Shown here in pieces: positions 54,312 to 61,884 of a stretch of DNA of 64,000 nucleotides. Each line of letters opens with the position of its first letter. The stretch's first letter is position 1. Below the pieces are notes generated by a model. It saw nothing but the letters and a program-made list of their open reading frames with translations. It was not told the DNA's origin and made no database searches. The position numbers were made by a program, and so were the translations under genes. Source of the stretch: Streptomyces albus subsp. albus. GTDB taxonomy: Bacteria > Actinomycetota > Actinomycetes > Streptomycetales > Streptomycetaceae. The stretch covers positions 186,001-250,000 of the forward strand of contig NZ_JODR01000007.1 of the NCBI RefSeq assembly GCF_000725885.1, written 5' to 3'.

Positions 54312-55193
54312 ATGCTGCTGCGACCTGTCAGGGACACCGAAGAAGACGCCGAGACCGTACGGAAACTCGCCGAAGCGGCGTTCGGGGCGTCGCACGCCCT
54401 CAAAGGCGACGCCCCCACCGCACCGCCCACCGAAGCGCGGGCCGCACGCAGCAGGGAGAAGATCCGCCACATCGTCCGGCACGACCCCGCCGGCAGCTGG
54501 CTCGCCGAGGATCACACCGGGCAGGCCGTCGGCGCCGCCCAGTCCCACATCCGTGAAGGCACCTGGGGCCTGGCACTCCTGGTCGTCCTCCCCGGAGCAC
54601 AGGGCAAAGGCGTCGGCAGCGCACTGCTCCAGCGCACCCTCGAATACGGACGCGGCTGCCTGCGCGGCATCATCTGCTGCTCCCGGCACCCCGCCGCGGC
54701 CCGCGTCTACCGGCAAGCCGGCTTCGAGCTGCACCCCACCATCCGGATGCGGGGCACCGTCGACCGGGCCGCACTCGGCACCGTCGACGGCGCGGCCGTG
54801 GAAGGCGGGCCCCGCGACCGCGACCTGCTCGACTCCATCGACCGACGGCTGCGTGGCGGGGCCCACGGGCCCCACCACACCTACCTGATGCGGCACAACC
54901 GCCTCGTCGTCGCCGACGACCTCGCCGGCAGCGGGTACTGCTACATCGGTGCCGACGGAAAGGTCGCACTGCTGGGCGCCACCTCGCGGCGACTGGCCAA
55001 ACGCGTACTGACCGCCGCCCTCCTGGCAGTCGACGAGGGGGTCACCGTAGAGGTCCAGGACATCACCGCCGACCAGCAGTGGGCCGTCGACGTGGGCCTC
55101 GACGCCGGCCTGGAACTCCGAGCCGAGGGCTTCGTCTGCTACCGCGGCCTCCGCCCCCCAACCCCGTACATCCCCTCGGGCGCCTTCTTGTAA
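54312..55193 (+). CDS. GNAT-family N-acetyltransferase
   Basis: Acetyl-CoA-dependent acetyltransferase of 293 residues. The acetyl-CoA binding motif A appears as VVLPGAQGKGVGSALLQRTL (R/Q-x2-G-x-G/A). A second, divergent GNAT-like half follows (about 190-290) with VADDLAGSGYCYIG and a YRGLRPPTPYIPSGAF end that is typical of Streptomyces homologues, so it is full length. Just 10 bases after nadA, therefore likely co-transcribed. The stop TAA at 55191 is 27 bases before repeat copy B. Confidence 0.86.
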   Translation: MLLRPVRDTEEDAETVRKLAEAAFGASHALKGDAPTAPPTEARAARSREKIRHIVRHDPAGSWLAEDHTGQAVGAAQSHIREGTWGLALLVVLPGAQGKGVGSALLQRTLEYGRGCLRGIICCSRHPAAARVYRQAGFELHPTIRMRGTVDRAALGTVDGAAVEGGPRDRDLLDSIDRRLRGGAHGPHHTYLMRHNRLVVADDLAGSGYCYIGADGKVALLGATSRRLAKRVLTAALLAVDEGVTVEVQDITADQQWAVDVGLDAGLELRAEGFVCYRGLRPPTPYIPSGAFL

Positions 55194-55219
55194 GACACCC
55201 GACCTTGGTACCTACCGCC

Positions 55220-55467
55220 TGGTACCCCAACGGAAAGCAACAACGAACATCAACGGAGTCACAAACCCCGCCAAGGGCTCCCGCCGCAAGGCGGGGCTCT
55301 TTCACGTCAACGGGCTTGCGCTCTTTCGGCCGGGGGTCCTAGGGGGCGGAGCCCCCTAGCGGGGGGCAGTTGGGTGGGGGTCCCCCCGGACGGAGTCTGG
55401 GGGAGGAGCCGCCCCAACGCCCGTCCGGCGAGGACCGGGGGTTTGGGGGCAGAGCCCCCAACAAATG
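55220..55467 (-). repeat. Dispersed repeat element, copy B (inverted relative to copy A)
   Basis: Reverse complement of the 36157-36377 element with about 90 percent identity by eye outside one 26-base insertion near 55363-55400. It begins at TGGTACCCC and ends at AACAAATG. It contains the perfect hairpin-forming pieces CCCCGCC...GGCGGGG (next to the GNAT stop, possibly a terminator) and a CTAGGGGG/CCCCCTAG type palindrome. One end lies inside an SDR gene, which it cuts. Confidence 0.92.
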
Positions 55468-56064
55468 AACGGCGTCCCGCTGCTCCGCACCGAGCGAGGC
55501 GAACGCATTGGTGACGGTCGGCCCCGGGCTCAGCCCGTTCACGCGGACGCCCCGCTCCTTCAATTCGTGGGTGAGCCCGCGGGCATAGGACAGCAGCCCC
55601 GCCTTGGCCGCGCCGTAGACCGTCGCGTTGTCGTGTCCGATGAATGCGGAGACCGAGCCGACGAGAATGACGGAGGACTGCTGCGAGAAGAGTGGAAGCA
55701 GTTCCTTGATGAGGAAGAACGGCGCTTTGAGATTGGTTGCGAGGAGCCTGTCGAATGCCTCCTCGGTCCACTCCTCGATCGGGAGATGAGTGGTGTCGGC
55801 GGCGTTGCTCATCAGAATGTCGAGCTTCGGCCATTCGGCCTGGAGCCGCGCCGCGAGCGCGGCTTGCGCGGGCACGTCACCGGCGTCGCTGGCGATGGCC
55901 AGCACCGGTCCGTCCAGTTGCCGGGCGGCCTCGTCCAGTTTTTCCTGTGAGCGGCCGGTGATCGCGACGGAGGCTCCTTCGGCGAGGAATTCGCGGGCGG
56001 TCTCCAGCCCGATTCCGCTCGACCCTCCTGTGATCAGTGCATGCTTTCCCGCTAGACGACCCAT
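55339..56064 (-). pseudogene. Short-chain dehydrogenase/reductase truncated by the repeat element
   Basis: The first 199 residues are a normal SDR: TGGSSGIG cofactor loop, LDILMSNAADTTHLP (NxA), and catalytic Ser, Tyr and Lys in VGSVSAFIGHDNATVYGAAKAG. From residue 200 (base 55467) the frame enters repeat copy B and continues for about 42 unrelated residues (Pro/Gly-rich, ending PPLGGSAP). The normal family C-terminus, about 45 residues with the conserved end strand and helix, is missing. Probably inactive or altered. The 56065-56241 gap upstream of it contains short repeats. Confidence 0.85.
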
Positions 56065-56111
56065 GGGTTTTCCCTTTTCTTCCGGCGCAGTGACGCGCGT
56101 ATCGACAACGA

Positions 56112-56209
56112 CGACGGGCTGCCCCGCCGGCGACGGACTGCCCCGTCAGCAGCGGCGGTGCCCGGCCGACAACGGACTGCCACGTCAGCGACGGGAGACA
56201 GGCCGTCGG
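56112..56209 (+). repeat. Imperfect 19-20 bp tandem repeats between two SDR genes
   Basis: Units starting CGACGGGCTGCCCCGCCGG (56112), CGACGGACTGCCCCGTCAG (56131), a diverged one (56150), CAACGGACTGCCACGTCAG (56170) and CGACGGGAGACAGGCCGTCGG (56189). About four to five units, up to 85 percent alike. Located upstream of the truncated SDR start. Confidence 0.7.
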
Positions 56210-56241
56210 CAACGCAGCACCCGGCCGCCGGCAGGCCGGGT

Positions 56242-56985
56242 TCAGATCGCGGTGCGCCCACCGTCCGCGGCCACGACCGCCCCGGTCACATAGCCGGCCC
56301 GGTCGCCGGCGAGGAAGGCGACGACGTGTGCCACCTCGTCCGGGTCGGCGGTGCGCTTGAGCGCGGTGGTCAGGCCCATGCCGCCCATGTCCGGGCCCAT
56401 GGCCGCGACCACCTTCGAGGTGCGCATCGGGCCGGGGGCGACTGCGTTGACCCGTACGCCGGAGGAGGCGAACTCCGCAGCCCAGGTGCGGGTCAGCGAT
56501 TCGAGCGCAGCCTTGGTGGCGCCGTACACGGCCATGCCCGGCATGCCGAGGCCGGCGGCGGTGGAGCTGACGTTGACGATGCTGCCGCCGCCGCTCGCGG
56601 CCATCTTCGGGGCGAGCTGCGCGGTGAGCAGGAACGGGGCACGCACGTTGACCGCGAAGGACGCGTCGTAGCTCGCGAGGTCCTGCTCGGTGGTCGGGGC
56701 GAACGTCATGACGCTCGCGTTGTTGATCAGTATGTCCACGGCTCCGGCGTCCTCGGCCAGCCGCTGCACGGCTGCCGGGTCGGTCACGTCGGCCGTGACG
56801 AAGCGGACCGTCCCGGTGGTCTCGCCGGATGTGAGGTCCCGCACGACCTGGGCGCCGCGTTCGGGGTCGGTGCCGGTGAGGATCAGGTCGGCTCCCTGGG
56901 CGGCGAGCACCCGGGCCGTCGCGTGTCCGAGTCCGCCGATGGCTCCGGATCCGGTGACGAGTGCGGTCTTTCCTGCAAAGTCCAT
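56242..56985 (-). CDS. Short-chain dehydrogenase/reductase
   Basis: NAD(P)-dependent oxidoreductase of 247 residues. TGSGAIGGLGHATA is the cofactor loop (TGxxxGxG variant with an extra residue), ILINNASVM gives the NNAx motif, and Ser, Tyr, Lys appear in VNVSSTAAGLGMPGMAVYGATKA. The C-terminal AGYVTGAVVAADGG is normal. ATG at 56985 with GAAGGG seven bases upstream; a longer frame to 57348 crosses the TetR operator and is unlikely. Divergent from a TetR gene, which probably controls it. Confidence 0.9.
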   Translation of the reverse strand: MDFAGKTALVTGSGAIGGLGHATARVLAAQGADLILTGTDPERGAQVVRDLTSGETTGTVRFVTADVTDPAAVQRLAEDAGAVDILINNASVMTFAPTTEQDLASYDASFAVNVRAPFLLTAQLAPKMAASGGGSIVNVSSTAAGLGMPGMAVYGATKAALESLTRTWAAEFASSGVRVNAVAPGPMRTSKVVAAMGPDMGGMGLTTALKRTADPDEVAHVVAFLAGDRAGYVTGAVVAADGGRTAI

Positions 56986-57063
56986 TGCTGCGCCCTTCGC
57001 GCCCGGCAGGGGGTCGGCCGACTTCTGTGCGGGCGTTCCAAAAGTCATGCGAGCGAAGCTATG

Positions 57064-57089
57064 ACTTCTTGAACGCCCTGTCAAGAAGT
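57064..57089. promoter_or_regulatory. TetR operator palindrome
   Basis: ACTTCTTGA-ACGCCCTG-TCAAGAAGT: perfect 9-bp arms with an 8-base spacer, 16 bases upstream of the TetR gene and 78 bases upstream of the SDR start. The position and symmetry are those of an autoregulatory TetR operator controlling both divergent genes. Confidence 0.8.
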
Positions 57090-57104
57090 TGTAGCCTCGG
57101 CCAC

Positions 57105-57704
57105 GTGGCACGCACCGGACGGCCCCGCGGGTTCGACAAGGACCAGACGCTGACGCGGGCACTCGAACTGTTCTGGTCCCGGGGGTACGGGGCGACGTCG
57201 ATCCAGGACCTGGTCGACACGCTGGCCGTGGAACGCGGCAGCCTCTACGGGACGTTCGGGGACAAACGCCGCTTCTACCTGGAGGCCGTGCGGCTCTACT
57301 GGGAGGTGTACGAGCGGCACCTGACCGCCGCGCTCGACACCACGCCACTCCTGCCCGCGCTGCGCGAGATCCTGACCCACCCGGCCCGCCTGGACGAGCT
57401 GATCTCGGATGTGGGGGTGCCGCAGGGCTGTCTGGTGGGCAACACCACCGCGGAGCTCGTCCCCCACGACAGCGAGGCCACCGAAGTCGTCGCCCGCTCG
57501 TACCGCCGGTTCACGGCCATCCTCACCGACGCGCTGCGCCGCGGCCAGGCCGCCGGCGAGGTCACCGACAGCGCCCGTCCTGAGGACCAGGCCCAGCTGC
57601 TGCTCTACGTCGTCCAGGGCCTGTCGCTCGTCTCGCGGGCGGGTCTCGACAGGACGGCGGCCCTGGCCGCGATCGACACCGCGATCGACGCGCTTCGGGC
57701 GTGA
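57105..57704 (+). CDS. TetR/AcrR-family transcriptional regulator
   Basis: DNA-binding repressor of 199 residues. N-terminal helix-turn-helix at about 8-55 (TGRPRGFDKDQTLTRALELFW, then SIQDLVDTLAVERGSLYGTF) with the FGDKRRFY end that marks TetR domains. The C-terminal ligand pocket resembles the YxaF/AcrR-like subgroup (PQGCLVGNTTAEL). Start GTG at 57105. Divergent from an SDR gene with a palindrome between, so likely a local, inducer-responsive repressor. Confidence 0.92.
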   Translation: MARTGRPRGFDKDQTLTRALELFWSRGYGATSIQDLVDTLAVERGSLYGTFGDKRRFYLEAVRLYWEVYERHLTAALDTTPLLPALREILTHPARLDELISDVGVPQGCLVGNTTAELVPHDSEATEVVARSYRRFTAILTDALRRGQAAGEVTDSARPEDQAQLLLYVVQGLSLVSRAGLDRTAALAAIDTAIDALRA

Positions 57705-57754
57705 CCACAGGGGGCCTTCACAGGCCCCCGGACAAGGACCGGAGAAGCAGAAAG

Positions 57755-57791
57755 GGCCGAGGCCCCACCCGGGAAGGGTGGCGCCTCGGCC
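57755..57791. terminator. Bidirectional terminator between tetR and the RND gene
   Basis: GGCCGAGGC/GCCTCGGCC outer stem with inner CCACCC/GGGTGG pairing, located between two convergent stop codons. Confidence 0.8.
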
Positions 57792-57841
57792 GCAGGGTGC
57801 GGCACCTCGGCCGCAGCAACCGTCAGGAGGCGGAGGAACCG

Positions 57842-60800
57842 TCAGGAGGCGGAGGCCTCCGCCATTTCGCGGGGTTCCGTGGCGGCCGTCCCCTCGGGGG
57901 GCGTGCCCCTCCGCTTCGCGGCCCGCTTCTCCTTCCGCAGCTCGATCATGGTGTACAGCGTGGGCACCAGCAGCAGGGTGAGCAGGGTCGAGGTGACCAG
58001 CCCGCCGATGACGACGACGGCCAGCGGCTGCGAGATGAAGCCGCCGTCCCCGGTGACGGCGAGCGCCATCGGGGTAAGGGCGCAGATCGTCGCGAGGGCG
58101 GTCATCAGGATGGGCCGCAGCCGGTGCCGGCCGCCCTCGATGACGGCTTCGACGACGCCGTAGCCCTGCCGCCGGTACTGGTTGATGAGGTCGATCAGCA
58201 CGATGGCGTTGGTGACCACGATGCCGATCAGCATCAGCATGCCGATCATCGCGGGCACGCCCAGCGGGGTGCCGGTGACGACGAGCAGCCCGAGGGCGCC
58301 GGTGGCGGCGAACGGGATGGAGACCAGCAGGATCAGCGGCTGGATGAGCGAGCGGAACGTCGCCACCAGCAGCATGAAGACGATCGCGATGGCCGCGAGC
58401 ATGGCGAGGCCGAGCGCGGTGAACGCCTCGTCCTGGTCCTGGGAGAGGCCGCCGATCTCGGCGGTGGCACCCGCGGGCAGGTCCAGGGAGTCGACGGCGG
58501 ACTGGAGCTGGGCGCTGACGGCGCCGGTGTTGTCCCCGGTCGGCTTGGCCGTGATCGTCGCGGCGCGGGCGCCATCGATGCGGGTGAGCTGGACGGGTCC
58601 GTCCACGGTCCGCACGTCGGCGATCTTGCCGAGGGTGGCCTTGCCGACGGGCAGCTTCTTGAGTTCGGCGACGGTCTCGGCCGGCTGCGGGGAGCGGACG
58701 ACGACGTCGCGTTCGGTGTTGTCGAGGACGGCCTTGCCGGACGGGGTGCCGGCGACGGCCTGGGCGACGAGCTGGCCGAGGGCGGCGTCGTCGAGGCCGT
58801 AGCGGGCCGCGGCGGGCTTGGCCTTGACCAGGATGCGCGGCACGGACTGGGCCAGGTCGGACTGGACGTCGGTGACGTCGTCGAGACCGGCGACCTTGGC
58901 GCGGACCTTCTCGGCGGCCTTCTTGAGGACATCCTCGTCGCCGGCCTTGACGACGACGCTCAGATCCTGGCTGCCGAAGCCGTCGCCGGCGCTGACGGTG
59001 GTCTCGCCGATGCCGGAGCCGAGGGCGTCGAGGCCGTCGTGCACGGCGTCCTCGACCTTGGCACTGTCGGCGGACTCCTTGAGCTTGATCTGGTAGGTGG
59101 CCTGGTTGGCGTCGGTGCCGCCGCCGAAGGCGGCCATCAGTCCCGCCGAGCCGACGGTGACCTGGTAGTCCTCGATCCCGTCGATGTCCGCGAGCATCTT
59201 CTCGACGCGCTTGGCCTGCTTGTCGGCCGCCTTCAGGCTGCTGCCGGGCGGCAGTTCCTGCTTGACGGACAGCTGCTGGGTCTCGCCCTGGTCGAAGAAG
59301 TTGGTCTTGAGCAGGGGTGCCATGCCGAAGGTGGCGACGAGCACGACGACGGCGATGAGGAGGCTCAAGAGGCGGCGCCGGGTGGCGAACCGCAGCACCG
59401 GCACATAGATCCGCTGGAGCCGGCCGCGGGACTCCTTCTCCTCGGACTTGCGCCGCTGCTCCTCGGGGTCGAGCCCGGCCAGCTCCTTGGGGGCGCGCAG
59501 GAACCAGTACGACAGCACCGGCACGACCGTCAGCGACACCAGCAAGGAGGCGAGGAGGGCGACGGTGATGGTGAGCGAGAAGCCTCCGAAGAGGGCGCCG
59601 ACCATACCGCCGACGAACGCCATCGGCAGGAAGACCGCGACGGTGGTCAGGGTCGAGGAGGTGATGGCGCCGGCGACTTCCTTGACGGCGTCGAGGATGG
59701 CGGTGGTGCGTTCCTTGCCGTAGCCCAGGTGCCGTTTGATGTTCTCCAGGACGACGATGGAGTCGTCCACGACGCGGCCGATGGCGATGGTCAGCGCCCC
59801 GAGGGTGAGCATGTTGAGGGAGAGGTCCTGCGTCCACAGCACGATCAGCGTCAGGACGACGGACAGCGGGATGGACACGGCCGTCACCAGGGTGGAGCGC
59901 AGCGACAGCAGGAAGACGAGGATGACGACGACGGCGAAGACGAGGCCGAGCATGCCCTCGGTGGTCAGCGAGCTGATGGACTCGGAGACCTGCGGGCCCT
60001 GGTCGGCGACCACGGTCAGCTCGGCGCCCTTGCCCAGGTCCTCGCGCAGCTGCGGCAGCTTGTCCTTGACGGCTTCGGAGATGTCGACGGCGCTGCCGTC
60101 GTTGTCCATGGTGACGGCGACGGACAGGCTGCGCTGACCGTTGGTGCGGGTGATCGAGGTGGCCTTCTTCGGGCTCTCCTCCACGGTGGCGACGTCACCG
60201 ACGCGTACCGGCTGAGCACCGCCCTTGCCGGGGAGGGCCAGCTCCTCGACGTCCTTGAGCGAGGTGAAGCCGTCACCGACCTGCACGGTACGGCTCTTGC
60301 CGTTCTCGTCGAACGCGCCGGCGGGTACCGAGGCGCCGCCCGCCTGGAGGGCCTTGGTCAGATCCGCGGGGCTGACGCCGGCGGCGGCGAGCTTCTTGGC
60401 GTCGGGGGTGACGGCGACCTGGAGCTCCTGGACTCCGTCGACGGTCACCTGGCTGACACCGTCGATGTCCTTGAGGACGGGCACCACGGAGGTGTCGAGC
60501 GCGTCGGCGAGCGCCTGCTGGTCCTTGCCCTTCGCGGAGGCGGCGAGGACGACGGTGGGGATGTCGTCGGTACCGCCGGAGACGATCTGCGGGTCGACGC
60601 CGTCGGGCAGTTTGGCGCGGGCCCGGTTGACCGCCTGCTCGACGTCGGCGACGGTCTGCTCGGAGCCGTCGCCGTAGTCGAACTGCGCCATGACGACGGC
60701 GGAGCCCTCGCTGGCCGTCGAGTTGACGCCGGTGACGCCGTCGACGCCCTGGATGGTCTCTTCCAGCGGTTCGACGACCTGCTTCTCCACCACGTCGGGG

Positions 60801-60967
60801 GAGGCGCCCTGGTACGGCGCGATGACCGAGACCATGGGCAGGTCGATGGAGGGCAGCAGCTGCTGTTTGAGCTGCGGGACGGCTATGGCGCCGAAGACGA
60901 CGGCGACGAGCGCCATCAGACCTATCAGGCCACGTTGGACGAGGCTGAGGCGGGACAGCCAGGACAT
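57842..60967 (-). CDS. RND-superfamily efflux pump (HAE1/SwrC-like)
   Basis: Twelve-helix exporter of 1041 residues, AcrB/SwrC-like with two large extracytoplasmic loops. Motif RVVDDSIVVLENIKR has the proton-relay Asp pair in TM4. In TM10 the segment reads VVTNAIVLIDLINQYRR, where AcrB has Lys-Asn, so the canonical Lys is Thr. No periplasmic adaptor or outer-membrane factor is nearby, as expected for a Gram-positive cell. It may export lipids, peptides or drugs. ATG at 60967. Confidence 0.9.
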   Translation of the reverse strand: MSWLSRLSLVQRGLIGLMALVAVVFGAIAVPQLKQQLLPSIDLPMVSVIAPYQGASPDVVEKQVVEPLEETIQGVDGVTGVNSTASEGSAVVMAQFDYGDGSEQTVADVEQAVNRARAKLPDGVDPQIVSGGTDDIPTVVLAASAKGKDQQALADALDTSVVPVLKDIDGVSQVTVDGVQELQVAVTPDAKKLAAAGVSPADLTKALQAGGASVPAGAFDENGKSRTVQVGDGFTSLKDVEELALPGKGGAQPVRVGDVATVEESPKKATSITRTNGQRSLSVAVTMDNDGSAVDISEAVKDKLPQLREDLGKGAELTVVADQGPQVSESISSLTTEGMLGLVFAVVVILVFLLSLRSTLVTAVSIPLSVVLTLIVLWTQDLSLNMLTLGALTIAIGRVVDDSIVVLENIKRHLGYGKERTTAILDAVKEVAGAITSSTLTTVAVFLPMAFVGGMVGALFGGFSLTITVALLASLLVSLTVVPVLSYWFLRAPKELAGLDPEEQRRKSEEKESRGRLQRIYVPVLRFATRRRLLSLLIAVVVLVATFGMAPLLKTNFFDQGETQQLSVKQELPPGSSLKAADKQAKRVEKMLADIDGIEDYQVTVGSAGLMAAFGGGTDANQATYQIKLKESADSAKVEDAVHDGLDALGSGIGETTVSAGDGFGSQDLSVVVKAGDEDVLKKAAEKVRAKVAGLDDVTDVQSDLAQSVPRILVKAKPAAARYGLDDAALGQLVAQAVAGTPSGKAVLDNTERDVVVRSPQPAETVAELKKLPVGKATLGKIADVRTVDGPVQLTRIDGARAATITAKPTGDNTGAVSAQLQSAVDSLDLPAGATAEIGGLSQDQDEAFTALGLAMLAAIAIVFMLLVATFRSLIQPLILLVSIPFAATGALGLLVVTGTPLGVPAMIGMLMLIGIVVTNAIVLIDLINQYRRQGYGVVEAVIEGGRHRLRPILMTALATICALTPMALAVTGDGGFISQPLAVVVIGGLVTSTLLTLLLVPTLYTMIELRKEKRAAKRRGTPPEGTAATEPREMAEASAS

Positions 60968-61194
60968 GGTTGCCGGGTCTCTCTCTCGGGAAAGGGTGGA
61001 GCTGGTGCCGCCGTACGGGCAGACACCCGGTGCCGTTTACACCCTCACCCATGTGGGGGGCGGATGTGTCCCCCGCAAGTCCCCTTCTGCGGCCCGGCGC
61101 GTACTCCGGGCGCAGTACGCGCCTGTCCTCCGGGCGGTGACCGCCCCCGGACGGTCCGGACCGCCCGGCTCGGCTTCGGCCCGGCGCCCGCGGC
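60968..61194. promoter_or_regulatory. RND promoter region with a 12-bp palindrome
   Basis: Contains CGGTCCGGACCG at 61152-61163, a perfect 12-bp palindrome just downstream of the response-regulator stop codon. It may be a terminator stem or an operator. No gene was seen. Confidence 0.35.
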
Positions 61195-61884
61195 TCACTC
61201 CCGTCCGGAGGGCCGCACCAGCCCGCTCTCGTACGCGGCCACCACCAGCTGCGCCCGGTCGCGGGCACCCAGTTTGGCCATCGTCCGGTTGACGTGGGTC
61301 TTTATCGTCAGCGGGCTGACGTCGAGCCGCTGGGCGATCTCGTCGTTGGACAGTCCCGCCGCCACCCGGGTCAGCACCTCGCGTTCGCGGGCGGTCAGCG
61401 CGGCGAGCCGGTCGGAGGCGGCCGGGTCCCGGTCGCTGCCCGCCCCGGCGCCGTCGCCCTGTGCCAGGAACCTGGCGATGAGGCCCTTGGTGGCCGCCGG
61501 GGACAGCAGAGCCTCGCCCTTGGCCGCGGTGCGGATGGCGGCCAGCAGCTCGCCCGGCTCGGCGCCCTTGCCGAGGAAGCCGCTGGCCCCGGCACGCAGC
61601 GCGCCGACCACGTACTCGTCCACCTCGAAGGTGGTCAGGATGACGACCTTGACGTCGGTCAGCTCCGGATCGGTGCTGATCATCCGGGTGGCGGCCAGTC
61701 CGTCGGTGCCGGGCATGCGGATGTCCATCAGCACCACGTCGGCGCCCCGCTCGCGCACCAGCGCCACCGCCTCCCGGCCGTCCGCCGCCTCCCCGACCAC
61801 CTCCATGTCGGCCTCGGAGTCCACCAGCACCCGGAAGGCGCTGCGCAACAGGGCCTGGTCGTCGGCGAGTACGACGCGGATCAT
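61195..61884 (-). CDS. NarL/LuxR-family response regulator
   Basis: Receiver plus LuxR helix-turn-helix, 229 residues. Receiver starts IRVVLADDQALLRSAFRVL, phospho-Asp in VVLMDIRMPG, Lys in GFLGKGAEP. DNA-binding region from LTAREREVLTRVAAGLSNDE to VSPLTIKTHVNRTMAKL. ATG at 61884 overlaps the kinase stop (ATGA), so kinase and regulator are coupled. Targets unknown; the RND gene just downstream is a candidate, as such pairs often control exporters. Confidence 0.92.
   Translation of the reverse strand: MIRVVLADDQALLRSAFRVLVDSEADMEVVGEAADGREAVALVRERGADVVLMDIRMPGTDGLAATRMISTDPELTDVKVVILTTFEVDEYVVGALRAGASGFLGKGAEPGELLAAIRTAAKGEALLSPAATKGLIARFLAQGDGAGAGSDRDPAASDRLAALTAREREVLTRVAAGLSNDEIAQRLDVSPLTIKTHVNRTMAKLGARDRAQLVVAAYESGLVRPSGRE

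Noticed and set aside
56242..57348. Longer N-terminus of the second SDR gene
   Set aside because: Would cross the TetR operator and overlap the TetR gene; a good start with ribosome-binding site lies at 56985.
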